Shown here: positions 30,332-39,238 of the stretch, in pieces
How positions within the stretch are numbered: position 1 is the first letter of the stretch
Layout of the letters: each line of letters starts with the position of its first letter
Notes under the pieces: generated by a model
Seen by the model: only the letters and a program-made list of their open reading frames with translations
Database searches by the model: none
What the model was told of the DNA's origin: nothing
Assembly (NCBI GenBank): GCA_963819645.1
Contig: CAWFWZ010000006.1
Span: 62,001-126,000, forward strand
From: CAVVDY01 sp963819645
GTDB lineage: Bacteria > Acidobacteriota > Terriglobia > Terriglobales > Acidobacteriaceae
Length of the DNA: 64,000 nucleotides
Direction: 5' to 3'
Position numbers and translations under genes: made by a program

Positions 30332-31798
30332 CTACTTAATCGCCACCAGCTTATTCATCAGCTCCGAGTAATCCTTCTTCTCCACGCCGTGCACCTGGCG
30401 GTTGTACTCATCCACCTTGGCTGAGTAGTTCATGGAGCAGAACTTCGGGCCGCACATGGAGCAGAACGCCGCCTCTTTGTAATACGCGTCGGGCAGCGTC
30501 TCGTCGTGCATGCTGCGCGCGGTCTCAGGATCGAGCGAAAGCGCGAACTGCTTGTCCCAATCGAAGGTGTAGCGCGCGTAGCTGATGGCGTCGTCGCGGT
30601 CGCGCGCGCCGGGACGATGCCGCGCGACATCGGCGGCGTGGGCGGCAATCTTGTAGGCGATGATGCCGTCCTTCACATCTTTCTCGTTGGGCAGGCCGAG
30701 GTGCTCCTTGGGCGTGACATAGCAGAGCATCGACGCGCCATGCCATCCGATGAGCGCTGCGCCGATGGCCGACGTGATGTGGTCGTAGCCGGGAGCGATG
30801 TCGATCACCAGCGGCCCGAGCGTATAGAACGGAGCGCCGTGGCAGAGCTCGACTTCCTTGTCGACCTGCTCCTTAATCTTGTCGAGCGGCACGTGGCCGG
30901 GGCCTTCGATCATGACCTGCACGTCGCGCTCCCAGGCTTTCGTCGTGAGCTCGCCCAGCGTCTTCAGCTCGGAGAACTGCGCTTCGTCGCTGGCATCGGC
31001 AATGCAGCCGGGACGCAGGCCATCGCCCAGCGAGTAGCTCACGTCGTGCTTGGCCAGAATCTTGGTGATGTCGTCGAAGCGCTCGTACAGGAAGTTCTGC
31101 TTGTGGTGATGCGCCATCCACTGCGCCAGGATCGCGCCGCCGCGGCTCACGATTCCAGTAATGCGCTTGGTGATGAGCGGCAGGTACTCGACCAGCACGC
31201 CGGCGTGGATGGTCATGTAATCGACGCCCTGCTCGGCCTGCTCTTCGATCACTTCGAGCATGATGTCGGCATTGAGGTCTTCAATGCGCTTCACGCGCGC
31301 GACCGCCTCGTAAATCGGCACCGTGCCGATGGGCACAGGCGAGTGCCGCAGAATAGCCTCGCGAATTTCGTGAATGCCGCCGCCGGTGGAGAGGTCCATC
31401 ACCGTGTCGGCGCCGTAATGCACCGAAGTGTGCAACTTGCGCAACTCCTCATCAACGTTGCTGGTGACCGACGAGTTGCCGATGTTGGAGTTGATCTTGC
31501 ACCTTGAGGCCACGCCAATGGCCATCGGCTCCAGCTCAGGATGATTCACGTTGGCCGGGATGATCATGCGGCCGACAGCAACCTCGTCGCGGATGAGTTC
31601 AGGCGAGACCTGCTCGCGCTCGGCGACGAAGAGCATCTCTTCGGTCACCAGGCCCTGGCGCGCGAAGTGCATCTGCGACATGTTGCTGTCGCCGGTCTGC
31701 GCGGCGTGCTCGCGGCGCTTGGTGATCCATTCGGCGCGAGGTTTGGGTTGGAAGGCGGCGCTGGCGTTCGATCCGTTGGAACCGTTTGTACCACTCAT
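30332..31798 (-). CDS. thiC: Phosphomethylpyrimidine synthase ThiC
   Basis: The 488-residue radical-SAM enzyme turns 5-aminoimidazole ribotide into the HMP-phosphate half of thiamine. Family blocks include IPANVNHPELEPMAIG, NIGNSSVTS, DTVMDLSTGGGIHEIRE, and MIEGPGHVPLDKI. The C-terminal cluster motif CSMCGPKFCSM binds the [4Fe-4S] centre. The N-terminal ~25 residues (Gly-Ser-Asn-rich) look like a disordered extension. I looked for a TPP riboswitch in the ~190 bases upstream and found none, which is unusual for thiC. Thiamine diphosphate is needed by the kor enzyme in this same window. Confidence 0.96.
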   Translation of the reverse strand: MSGTNGSNGSNASAAFQPKPRAEWITKRREHAAQTGDSNMSQMHFARQGLVTEEMLFVAEREQVSPELIRDEVAVGRMIIPANVNHPELEPMAIGVASRCKINSNIGNSSVTSNVDEELRKLHTSVHYGADTVMDLSTGGGIHEIREAILRHSPVPIGTVPIYEAVARVKRIEDLNADIMLEVIEEQAEQGVDYMTIHAGVLVEYLPLITKRITGIVSRGGAILAQWMAHHHKQNFLYERFDDITKILAKHDVSYSLGDGLRPGCIADASDEAQFSELKTLGELTTKAWERDVQVMIEGPGHVPLDKIKEQVDKEVELCHGAPFYTLGPLVIDIAPGYDHITSAIGAALIGWHGASMLCYVTPKEHLGLPNEKDVKDGIIAYKIAAHAADVARHRPGARDRDDAISYARYTFDWDKQFALSLDPETARSMHDETLPDAYYKEAAFCSMCGPKFCSMNYSAKVDEYNRQVHGVEKKDYSELMNKLVAIK

Positions 31799-31987
31799 GA
31801 TGGTGTGGGTCCTCTCGAAGACTAACTTCCAATTATAGTGCCGCGGCTAGCCGGGCCAAGAGTTTTGAGGAATCGAAGTTAGTTTAGTGCTGAACGATCA
31901 GCCGGAGCAGCTGAAACCCGAGGACACCTCCAAAAGCACCTCCGTTCGAGATTGCTGCTCCTCAGCATGCAGTATCATCTCCTGCGT

Positions 31988-32854
31988 ATGAAGCAGAACG
32001 GGTACTACGCTACTCCAGGCAAGCGCATTCGGCTGAAGGACTACGATCCGGCAGACACCGGCAAATACAAGTCGCACGCTCACGCGAGGCAAACGCTGAA
32101 AGACAACGTCCAACGCCTGCAGCAATATCAGGATCTTTTGTTTTCCGAGCGCACCTATTCGCTGCTCATCATTCTGCAAGCGATGGACGCGGCCGGCAAA
32201 GACGGCACCATCAAGCACGTGATGTCGGGAGTGAATCCCGCGGGATGTGAAGTGAGCGCCTTCAAACAGCCGTCACAGCAGGAGCTGAATCATGACTTCC
32301 TGTGGCGCTGCTACAAGCAGCTCCCGGAGCGCGGCAAGATCGGCATCTTCAATCGCTCGTATTACGAAGAGGTGCTGGTGGCGCGAGTGCATCCCAAGTT
32401 TCTCGATGCGCAGCGGCTGCCCGGCTTCACCGGCCCGAGCGAGAAGTTCTGGAAGCACCGCTTCGAGTCGATCAACGAGATGGAGAAGCATCTGGCGCGC
32501 AACGGAACCGTGATCCTGAAATTCTTTCTGCACCTGTCGAAAGAGGAGCAGGCAAAACGTTTTCTTCAGCGGATCGAAGACCCGGCGAAGAACTGGAAGT
32601 TCTCGGACGCCGACCTGCAGGAGCGCCTGCGCTGGAGCGACTACATGGTCTGCTACGAAGACATGATTAACCACACCAGCACGAAACACGCCGGGTGGTA
32701 CATCATTCCTGCCGATAACAAATGGTTCACCCATCTGTGCGTGTCCGACATCATCGTCGAGACGCTGAAAGGTTTGAAGCTGAAGTACCCGACGGTCTCG
32801 GCGGAACAGAAAGAGCGTCTCCAAGCGGCGCGTGAGGCGCTGGAGCGGAAGTAG
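31988..32854 (+). CDS. Polyphosphate kinase 2 family protein
   Basis: The ~288-residue protein from ATG 31988 is a single-domain PPK2. It has the Walker A region LQAMDAAGKDGTIKHVMSG, the lid and base-binding GIFNRSYYEEVLVARVHP, and FFLHLSKEEQAKRFLQRI. PPK2 enzymes move phosphate between polyphosphate and nucleotides. Which subclass this is (AMP, ADP or both as acceptor) cannot be settled here, though the length and MSGVNPAGCEV motif fit the single-domain nucleotide-phosphorylating type. A slightly earlier ATG (31952) has no better ribosome site. It stands alone. Confidence 0.9.
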   Translation: MKQNGYYATPGKRIRLKDYDPADTGKYKSHAHARQTLKDNVQRLQQYQDLLFSERTYSLLIILQAMDAAGKDGTIKHVMSGVNPAGCEVSAFKQPSQQELNHDFLWRCYKQLPERGKIGIFNRSYYEEVLVARVHPKFLDAQRLPGFTGPSEKFWKHRFESINEMEKHLARNGTVILKFFLHLSKEEQAKRFLQRIEDPAKNWKFSDADLQERLRWSDYMVCYEDMINHTSTKHAGWYIIPADNKWFTHLCVSDIIVETLKGLKLKYPTVSAEQKERLQAAREALERK

Positions 32855-32955
32855 ATTTTGGACATCGTAAGGTAGCTCGGACTTGATTTGAGATAGGTCG
32901 GACTTGGGAAGCACCGCGTCAGGGCACGGCATAGGCCCGCGCGGCTCATGTCACA

Positions 32956-33357
32956 TCAAGCGACAGCGGCTTGCGTTGGGGGGTCGGCACGGTGCATCAG
33001 GCAAAACTGGTCGCGGACGGAACAAAATTCGAAGACACGATCTAACCTCGTCAAATGCAATAGCCGCTCGACTTGGTCGACAGTGTTCATCAACTTGAAT
33101 GTGATTTGTTGCGAGCGCGCCCACTCTCGCAGGCGCAGCAAGGCGCCCAATCCCCAGGCATCGATACGATCCACCTGGGCCAGATTAAGAACGATCATTC
33201 CGGCATCGGTTTGGCCGAACACGATATCTCGCAAGTTCGAACAGCCCTCGCCTCGCACCAGTCTGCCTGTCAGGTGGATGACAGCAACATCCCCCAACCT
33301 CTGGACAGTCGTTTGCAGCGTCGCCTCTAACATCGTGTCTGACATCGCGTGCGGCAT
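32956..33357 (-). CDS. STAS-domain protein (anti-sigma factor antagonist-like)
   Basis: From ATG 33357, which follows a GGGGAGG ribosome site, the protein has ~133 residues; a longer open frame upstream is rejected. The STAS fold is seen in VAVIHLTGRLVRGEG, MIVLNLAQVDRIDAWGLGAL and the following ITFKLMNTVDQVERLLHLT. The conserved Ser that partner kinases phosphorylate in SpoIIAA-like proteins (DSSG) reads DAWG here, so the classical phosphorylation site is missing. Its partner is not in the window. It is divergent from the hrcA operon. Confidence 0.82.
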   Translation of the reverse strand: MPHAMSDTMLEATLQTTVQRLGDVAVIHLTGRLVRGEGCSNLRDIVFGQTDAGMIVLNLAQVDRIDAWGLGALLRLREWARSQQITFKLMNTVDQVERLLHLTRLDRVFEFCSVRDQFCLMHRADPPTQAAVA

Positions 33358-33473
33358 CGATACCTCCCCACGAATAGATTTACGGCTCCGGTGACCGACC
33401 GGTTCCAAATCTCGTTTGCACTTATATGACGAATGAAGAACCCCGAAACGGACTTTTTTTAGGGGACGCCCTT

Positions 33474-33500
33474 TTAGCACTCGCCACAGAGGAGTGCCAG
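33474..33500. promoter_or_regulatory. CIRCE operator (HrcA binding site)
   Basis: TTAGCACTC, exactly 9 bases, then GAGTGCCAG matches the CIRCE consensus (TTAGCACTC-N9-GAGTGCTAA) at 16 of 18 arm positions. It touches the -35 box of the hrcA promoter. Confidence 0.93.
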
Positions 33501-33529
33501 TTGACACGCCCTGACTAGGTACCTAGAAT
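33501..33529 (+). promoter_or_regulatory. Sigma-70-type promoter of hrcA-grpE-dnaJ
   Basis: TTGACA, a spacer of 17 bases, and TAGAAT directly follow the CIRCE element. HrcA bound to CIRCE would cover the -35 box, giving a heat-shock-induced, self-regulated operon. Confidence 0.88.
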
Positions 33530-33597
33530 AATAAAGCGGCAGTATATCTGGGGTAACGTCTGTAAGATACTGCTGCACAATGATTTAATTGCATTCT

Positions 33598-34641
33598 ATG
33601 GATACACCGGACAGCATCGGACGACGTGAACGCGACATCCTGACGGCCATTGTGGAGACCTATATCTCCACGGGCGAGCCGGTCGGGTCGCGTACCCTGT
33701 CGCGCAGCAATCGCGAGAGCCTGAGCGCGGCGTCGATCCGCAATGTCATGGCCGACCTGTCGGATGCCGGATACCTGGAGCAGCCGCACACCTCGGCGGG
33801 ACGGGTGCCGACGACCCAAGCCTATCGTTTTTATGTAAAGCAGCTCACGGGCGAGGCGCGGCTTTCGCCTACCGACGAGGACCTGATTCAGGGCACGCTG
33901 CAAGGCAGTGGCGATGTGCAGGAGTTTCTGGAGCGCAGCTCGCACGTGCTCTCGCTGATCTCGCATGGCGTGGGCGTGACGGTGGCGGCCAATGCCACGC
34001 AGCGCAACGCGCTGGAGCACGTCTACTTTCAGCGTCTGGGTGACAAGAAGATTCTCGCCGTGGTGGTCACCAGCGGAGGCCTGGTACGCGATCGCGTGCT
34101 GCGTCCCGAGCGCGACTTGACGCTGGAAGATTTGGAAGCGGCTGCCGGCTACATCAACCAGAACTTCCGCGGCTGGGATATGGAAGCGGTGCGCAACGAG
34201 CTCGCCAAGCGCGTGCAGCAGGAGCGCAACGAATACGACCGCCTGATGCGCTCGGTGGAGCAGTTGCAGACCGCGCTCAGCTCCGAGGGCGCATCGCAGA
34301 ATGTGTACGTAGAAGGCGCCGCCAATCTGCTGGTCACCGAGCAGGACAAGGAGCGGCTGCGGGATCTGCTGGCCACACTGGAAGAGAAGCAGCGGATCGT
34401 CGATCTGCTGTCGGCATATCTCGACGTGAAGCAGGAGGCGGTGCGCGTGGTCGTGGGTCTGGAAGAGGCGATGCCGCATCTAAATAATTTTGTGCTGATT
34501 GGTACTCCGGCGCGCGTGGGGGACGAGGTCATGGGATCGCTGGCCGTCATCGGGCCGACGCGTATGGACTACGAGCACACCATCACCGCGGTGTCATACA
34601 TCGCGCGACTGTTCGATCATCTGTGGAACGAGTCGACGTAA
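33598..34641 (+). CDS. hrcA: Heat-inducible transcription repressor HrcA
   Basis: The ~347-residue protein from ATG 33598 has the N-terminal winged helix (RERDILTAIVETYISTGEPVGSRTL...SAASIRNVMADL) with the GYLEQPHTSAGRVPT strand. The GAF-like and dimerisation parts follow (ATQRNALEHVYFQRLGDKKIL; VLIGTPARVGDEVMGSLAVIGPTRM). It represses chaperone genes by binding CIRCE and is released when GroEL is busy. A CIRCE site lies just upstream, so it controls its own operon. There is no good ribosome site before the ATG. Confidence 0.96.
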   Translation: MDTPDSIGRRERDILTAIVETYISTGEPVGSRTLSRSNRESLSAASIRNVMADLSDAGYLEQPHTSAGRVPTTQAYRFYVKQLTGEARLSPTDEDLIQGTLQGSGDVQEFLERSSHVLSLISHGVGVTVAANATQRNALEHVYFQRLGDKKILAVVVTSGGLVRDRVLRPERDLTLEDLEAAAGYINQNFRGWDMEAVRNELAKRVQQERNEYDRLMRSVEQLQTALSSEGASQNVYVEGAANLLVTEQDKERLRDLLATLEEKQRIVDLLSAYLDVKQEAVRVVVGLEEAMPHLNNFVLIGTPARVGDEVMGSLAVIGPTRMDYEHTITAVSYIARLFDHLWNEST

Positions 34642-34669
34642 TAGGACGTTGTAAGTAGTAAGAGGATGC

Positions 34670-35251
34670 ATGGCAGAGAAGAAACCAAGCAACTCCGCTG
34701 AGTTGGAGTTAGATCACGAATTGCCGCCCGGCGAGGATGGCGACTCGCCTTCGGCGCAGGGCGGGTCTCCGCAAAATGGCGGGGCAGCTTCGGAGACGGA
34801 GTCTGAGCTGGAGAAAGTTAAGGCTGAACGTGCGGCGTATCTCGACCGCGCAGCTCGCATTCAGGCGGAGTTCGAAAACTTTCGCAAGCGCAGCGTGCGT
34901 CAGCAAGAGGAGTTCCGCGAATATGCAGTGGCCGACGCCATCAAGTCGCTGCTGCCGATACTTGACAGCCTCGACGGCGCGCTGAAGACCAAAGCTGTCT
35001 CGCTGGAAGATTTACGCTCGGGCATCGAGCTCATCGACAAGCAGTTTCATGATGCGCTGGCCAAGCTTGGCGTGGAACCGCTGGAGGCGGAGGGCCAGGC
35101 ATTCGATCCGAACTTCCATCAGGCGGTGCAGATGGTCGATACCAATGAGGTTGAAGACAACCACGTCATCGATGAGCTGCAGCGTGGATATAAGTTGAAG
35201 GACCGGTTGCTGCGCCCGGCAATGGTGAGGGTGGCAAGAAACGCGAGATAG
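34670..35251 (+). CDS. grpE: Nucleotide exchange factor GrpE
   Basis: The 193-residue protein starts with an acidic disordered region, then a long helix (ELEKVKAERAAYLDRAARIQAEFENFRKRS in outline). The compact beta domain with GVEPLEAEGQAFDPNFHQAVQMV follows. It releases ADP from DnaK. It starts 28 bases after hrcA with AGAGGATG as ribosome site. dnaK is not next to it; the following 256 bases hold repeats and then dnaJ. Confidence 0.96.
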   Translation: MAEKKPSNSAELELDHELPPGEDGDSPSAQGGSPQNGGAASETESELEKVKAERAAYLDRAARIQAEFENFRKRSVRQQEEFREYAVADAIKSLLPILDSLDGALKTKAVSLEDLRSGIELIDKQFHDALAKLGVEPLEAEGQAFDPNFHQAVQMVDTNEVEDNHVIDELQRGYKLKDRLLRPAMVRVARNAR

Positions 35252-35259
35252 GCAGGCCT

Positions 35260-35435
35260 TAAGCCCGAAGGGCGTGGATCGCAATCTAGGCCTTAAGCCC
35301 GAAGGGCGTGTGATGACAGCCCAGCATGGAGCGAAGCGGAATGCTGGGTAAGGCGTCATAGGAAATGTTGAGTCCCTCCAGGGACGGCACAAACTACAGG
35401 TCCCTCGGCGACTGAAGTCGCCTCGGGATGACAAA
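35260..35435. repeat. REP copy and 'TTGTCATCC' half repeat between grpE and dnaJ
   Basis: Two GGCCTTAAGCCCGAAGGGCG starts are followed by AGCCCAGCATGGAGCGAAGC, GGAATGCTGGG and GAGTCCCTCCAGGGAC. At 35397-35433 lies AGGTCCCTCGGCGACT-GA-AGTCGCCTCGGGATGAC, a hairpin of the other repeat family. The repeats sit where dnaK often stands in other bacteria. Confidence 0.8.
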
Positions 35436-35507
35436 GAGCGAAAGGTTTTCGGCGCAGCTAAAGCTACGCCCCTTCAAAGCCATTCTCGAAGAGTTTAAGG
35501 CAATTAT

Positions 35508-36629
35508 TTGGCTACTAACGTTAAACGCGATTTCTACGAAGTACTGGGCGTCTCGCGCACCGCGACCGATCAGGAAATCAAGAGTTCCTATCGCAAGCTC
35601 GCGCTGCAGTTCCATCCCGATCGCAATCCGGACAATCCCGACGCGGAAGAGAAGTTCAAGGAGTGCAGCGAGGCCTATACCGTGCTCGCCGACACCGAGA
35701 AGCGCGCCCGCTACGATCGCTTCGGCCATGCTGGCGTGGCCGGCAACGGTCCCAGCGGCGGCGGATTTGACACCACCGTCGTCGATTTCCAGGACATCTT
35801 TGGCGATCTCTTCGGCGACATGTTCGGCCAGGGGGGCAGGCGCCGTTCGCGCGCGCAGCGTGGCAGCGACATGCGCCAGGACATCACGCTGGAGTTCGAA
35901 GAAGCGGTCTTCGGCGTCACCCAGCAGGTGAAAATCCGCCGGCTGGAAACCTGCGACCAGTGCAAGGGAGACGGCTCGGCTCCGGGCAAGCCTCCCATTA
36001 CTTGCACCACCTGCGGCGGACGCGGACAGGTGCGTTATCAGCAGGGATTCTTCGCAGTAGCGCGCACATGCGGCACCTGCGGCGGTACCGGCAGGCTGAT
36101 TGTCGAGGCGTGCAAGAAGTGTAAGGGATTGGGGCGCCTGAAGCGCGATCGCACCGTCACCGTGAAAGTTCCCGCGGGGGTTGAGGAAGGCGCGCGCATT
36201 CTCTACTCTGGCGAGGGCGAGGCGGGGATTTACGACGGACCTCCCGGCGACTTGTATGTCGTGCTGCACGTGAAGGAGCATTCGTTCTTCCAGCGCGAAG
36301 GCAGCGACCTGCACTGCGTGATTCCTATCTCGTTTACCCAGGCGGCGCTGGGAACCGATATCCAAGTGCCTACGCTCGAAGGTCAGCAGAAGATGCAGGT
36401 TCCCGAGGGAACGCAGACCAGCACCGTTCTGCGGCTCAGGAACAAGGGCGTGCCGGTGCTGAACGGGCATGGACGCGGCGACCTCTACGTCGAGCTGAAG
36501 GTACAGACACCTTCGAAACTGAGCAAGCGTCAGCGCGAACTGCTCACCGAACTGGAAGGCGAGAGCGCAGTGGAAAATAAACCGGTGGATCGCGGCCTGA
36601 TCGACAAAGTGAAGGACATGTTCGCGTAG
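35508..36629 (+). CDS. dnaJ: Chaperone protein DnaJ
   Basis: The 373-residue type I DnaJ has a J-domain with HPD (ALQFHPDRNPDNPDAEE). A short Gly/Phe region and all four zinc motifs CxxCxGxG follow (CDQCKGDG, CTTCGGRG, CGTCGGTG, CKKCKGLG). The C-terminal substrate-binding domains end in the DnaJ-type tail. The start is TTG, with AAGG six bases upstream, and the N-terminus ATNVKRDFYEVLGVSRTATD fits well. It works with DnaK and GrpE in protein folding. Confidence 0.96.
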   Translation: MATNVKRDFYEVLGVSRTATDQEIKSSYRKLALQFHPDRNPDNPDAEEKFKECSEAYTVLADTEKRARYDRFGHAGVAGNGPSGGGFDTTVVDFQDIFGDLFGDMFGQGGRRRSRAQRGSDMRQDITLEFEEAVFGVTQQVKIRRLETCDQCKGDGSAPGKPPITCTTCGGRGQVRYQQGFFAVARTCGTCGGTGRLIVEACKKCKGLGRLKRDRTVTVKVPAGVEEGARILYSGEGEAGIYDGPPGDLYVVLHVKEHSFFQREGSDLHCVIPISFTQAALGTDIQVPTLEGQQKMQVPEGTQTSTVLRLRNKGVPVLNGHGRGDLYVELKVQTPSKLSKRQRELLTELEGESAVENKPVDRGLIDKVKDMFA

Positions 36630-36637
36630 AAACCGCT

Positions 36638-36816
36638 GTTCGCCATTCGCTCTTCGCTGTTCGCCAGACGGTGTCGCGAACATGAACCCGACTTTGGGCC
36701 TTCCGCGGAGCTCGCGAGGAGTTTTGCTCTTCGCCGAGAGGACTTCAATAAGATTGGCGGGCTGCGCAACTGGCGTGGCCGACTCTCCGGCGAAAGGCGA
36801 ATAGCGAATAGCGATT
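36638..36816. repeat. Inverted 'ATTCGC' repeat pair after dnaJ
   Basis: GTTCGCCATTCGCTCTTCGC near 36646 and GGCGAAAGGCGAATAGCG near 36790 face each other, as in the sucD-ndk gap. Confidence 0.6.
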
Positions 36817-36822
36817 CTTCCC

Positions 36823-37206
36823 TTGGACCATGATCTCCGCATCTACGCGTGGTTTTTGCTGCTGGTGACCGTATTGCCGGCGGCAGCGCGTTTGCTTCGG
36901 CCGCGCGAACTGGCGAAGATCCTCCTCATTCGCTATCAGGATTCGGGTCGCCGAAAGCGCGCCCGCTTCGGCGGCTACATCTTTCTTGCTTTCTCGATGG
37001 TCGCCATGCCGTTCGCTGTCCGCACCCCCCGTCCCGAGGCGACATGGCTCATCATCGCGTTGCTGGTCGGGGCGGTTTCGTCGCTCGAGTTTGTACTCGA
37101 TAGCCGCCTCTTCGAAGAAGAACGATTGACCCGCCAGAACCGCTACTTCGGCGGTATCTACGCATCCATTGCCATTGCCAACCTTCTGTTGCTGACCGCG
37201 CGATGA
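36823..37206 (+). CDS. Small membrane protein coupled to rsmE
   Basis: About 127 residues with four hydrophobic segments (AWFLLLVTVLPAAARLL, YIFLAFSMVAMPFAV, TWLIIALLVGAVSSLEFVL, YASIAIANLLLL). The apparent start is TTG and no strong ribosome site is seen, so the N-terminus is uncertain. The stop overlaps the rsmE start by 4 bases (ATGA), so the two are co-translated. I do not recognise the family. Confidence 0.65.
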   Translation: MDHDLRIYAWFLLLVTVLPAAARLLRPRELAKILLIRYQDSGRRKRARFGGYIFLAFSMVAMPFAVRTPRPEATWLIIALLVGAVSSLEFVLDSRLFEEERLTRQNRYFGGIYASIAIANLLLLTAR

Positions 37207-37919
37207 CACGACGCCGCTGGATCGCCGATGAGTATTCTGCCCAGAGCGCTGCTCTGACCGGCGCCAATGCTGCGCATCTGGCACGCACTCTGCGCGCGCG
37301 TGTCGGTCAGGAGTTCGATGTCGCCTGCGGAGAGCACGTGTTCCACGCGACCGTCTCGTCAGTCGCGGACGAGCGGATTGAGTTTGCTCTCGGCGACGAG
37401 GTGTTGTCGGGCAGCGAAGTGGTTCCGGTGACGCTATTGCTCGCGGTGTTCAAGTTCGATCGCATGGAGTGGGCGATTGAAAAATGTACCGAGCTGAACG
37501 TCACCAGCATTGTTCCAGTGATTGCTCGTCGCACGGAGAAGCACCTGTCACAGGCGGCGGAGAAGCGTGCCGAACGCTGGCGACGCATAGCGCATGAAGC
37601 AGCCCAGCAGTCCCGGCGGTTGGCAGCTCCGGAGATTGCGTCGCCGCAGAAGCTGGCCGATGCGTTGCGATTCGATGCCGAAGTGAAAATCATCCTTGCC
37701 GAGAGTGAGCGCGACATGACGTTCAGCGAAGCTCTTCGCTCGCGAGATGAGATTCCTTCTCTGGCGTTGGCCGTCGGCCCTGAAGGCGGCTGGACTTCCG
37801 ATGAGTTGAGTGAGTTCGCTCGCGCAGGTTGGATCTCGGCGTCGTTGGGCGAAACCATTCTTCGCGCCGAAACCGCGGCCATTGCGGCGGCGGCAATCGC
37901 ACGTGCGGAGCTGGGGTGA
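37203..37919 (+). CDS. rsmE: 16S rRNA (uracil1498-N3)-methyltransferase
   Basis: The 238-residue protein is an SPOUT-class methyltransferase acting on 16S rRNA U1498 near the decoding centre. An N-terminal PUA-like part contains GANAAHLARTLRARVGQEF. The knotted SPOUT domain follows, with KCTELNVTSIVPVIARRTE, WRRIAHEAAQQSRR, LAVGPEGGWTSDEL and SLGETILRAETAAIAAAA, the SAM-binding knot. A REP palindrome follows the stop and separates it from the convergent tonB. Confidence 0.94.
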   Translation: MTRRRWIADEYSAQSAALTGANAAHLARTLRARVGQEFDVACGEHVFHATVSSVADERIEFALGDEVLSGSEVVPVTLLLAVFKFDRMEWAIEKCTELNVTSIVPVIARRTEKHLSQAAEKRAERWRRIAHEAAQQSRRLAAPEIASPQKLADALRFDAEVKIILAESERDMTFSEALRSRDEIPSLALAVGPEGGWTSDELSEFARAGWISASLGETILRAETAAIAAAAIARAELG

Positions 37920-38010
37920 GGCGCCGTCAACCTGGGCGAAAATCCGACGGTTCTTGAACGTGTCGGTCCGCCACAACCATAATTGCTACTGATGCTCCCT
38001 TACTATGATC

Positions 38011-38098
38011 CAAAGCCCGCAGGGCGTGTGCTGACAGCCCAGCATGGAGCCGAAGGCGCAATGCTGGGCTGTCATGCACACGCCCTACGGGCTTTTAG
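38011..38098. repeat. REP palindrome pair between rsmE and tonB
   Basis: AAAGCCCGCAGGGCGTGTGC, GACAGCCCAGCATGG on the left mirror ATGCTGGGCTGTCATGCACA, CGCCCTACGGGCTTTT on the right, forming a nearly perfect stem of over 35 bp. The end TTTTAGTA overlaps the tonB stop region, so it can end transcription from both sides. Confidence 0.85.
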
Positions 38099-38991
38099 TA
38101 CAGCCGGAAGTTTACTTCGACGTTGATCTGTACGGGGACGGCCTGGCCGTTGAGTTTAGCGGGTTCGAACTTCCATTGGCGGACAGCTTCGATGGCTTTC
38201 TCATCGAGCCCCATGCCCAGCGAACGCTGGATGCGAATCTGCTGCGCACGTCCGTCGGCGCCCACCACCATCCACAAAACCACGGTGCCTTGATACTTCG
38301 CTTTGCGCGCCTCTTCCGAGTATTCCGGATCGGGAGCGTATAACGCCTTGGGCGCGCTCACGCCTCCGCCGACGCGATAGGCGCCGCCACCATATCCGCC
38401 GCCGTGTCCGGGGCCAACGCCTGGGCCGGTGCCGGAACCCACACCGCCCCCACTGCCGCTACCGATACCGCCGCCGGAGCCGGTGCCGTTCGATGGCGGA
38501 CCAATCACCTTGGAGAGCGGGTCGCCCAGCGCACCAATGGTTGGCAGCTTGATTTCAGGCGGAACCACAACGCTCGGCGTCGCCGTCAGCTTGGGATCGT
38601 CGTTGCGCACCACAATCGCGGGAGGAACAATCTGGTCCTTCGACAGCTTAGGCAGCGCGCCTTTGGGAGCCGCCAACTTGTCGCGGTCGCCACCGCCGCC
38701 TCCACCACCGGCGCGGGTCTTGGAAATCTGCATCGGCAGGTACGGACTGATGTCGGTAACCAGTCCAACCACCTGCTGCTTGATCTCGTCCTGGTGGCTT
38801 ACAACCCAATGGGTGGAGTAGATAAGTAGTCCTACAGCAACGACATGCAAGAGAAATGAATAGAGGAAGGTGTCCTTGCGGGTGGCGTACAGGCCCTGTC
38901 CCTCACCGAACAAAGTGGGCAGCACGTCGTGTTGCTGCGGCGCAGGTTCAGTGACCGCTTCCATCGGTTTGGGAACCGCAGGGGTGGACAT
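38095..38991 (-). CDS. TonB family energy transducer
   Basis: The 298-residue protein has a short cytoplasmic part, one membrane segment (FLYSFLLHVVAVGLLIYSTHW, ~42-62) and a periplasmic Gly/Pro-rich spacer, which includes a stretch of Gly near residue 95 and GSGGG repeats near 170-200. The C-terminal TonB domain (APDPEYSEEARKAKYQGTVVLWMVV, LDEKAIEAVRQWKFEPAKLNG) is followed by a short strand ending in NFRLY. TonB proteins pass energy from ExbB-ExbD to outer-membrane receptors. The ExbBD partners are not in the window. Confidence 0.9.
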   Translation of the reverse strand: MSTPAVPKPMEAVTEPAPQQHDVLPTLFGEGQGLYATRKDTFLYSFLLHVVAVGLLIYSTHWVVSHQDEIKQQVVGLVTDISPYLPMQISKTRAGGGGGGGDRDKLAAPKGALPKLSKDQIVPPAIVVRNDDPKLTATPSVVVPPEIKLPTIGALGDPLSKVIGPPSNGTGSGGGIGSGSGGGVGSGTGPGVGPGHGGGYGGGAYRVGGGVSAPKALYAPDPEYSEEARKAKYQGTVVLWMVVGADGRAQQIRIQRSLGMGLDEKAIEAVRQWKFEPAKLNGQAVPVQINVEVNFRLY

Positions 38992-39238
38992 CTCTGCTCA
39001 CAAGTATAGACCGGAAGCAAACTGGGAAGTTGCACAAAAAGTGGTAGGCGGGAGCGCTCACCACGGAGACACGGAGGTCACGAGAGACGACAGAAGAGAG
39101 CCTATCTATCCAACTACGCTCAAGGAGACTACCGCATTCCTTCATGCTTAAGGTTTCTCTGACCTGATTTCGTCTGTGTCTCTGTGTCTCTGTGGTTAAG
39201 GCTTTTCACGCGACCAGTCGCAACTGGGTGGTCCCGAC

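Noticed and set aside
31799..31990. TPP riboswitch before thiC
   Set aside because: I looked for the THI-box core on the minus strand and did not find it; no feature is claimed.
35394..36842. A 482-codon open frame on the minus strand opposite dnaJ
   Set aside because: It is antisense to dnaJ, which has all its motifs; long antisense frames are common in GC-rich codon usage.
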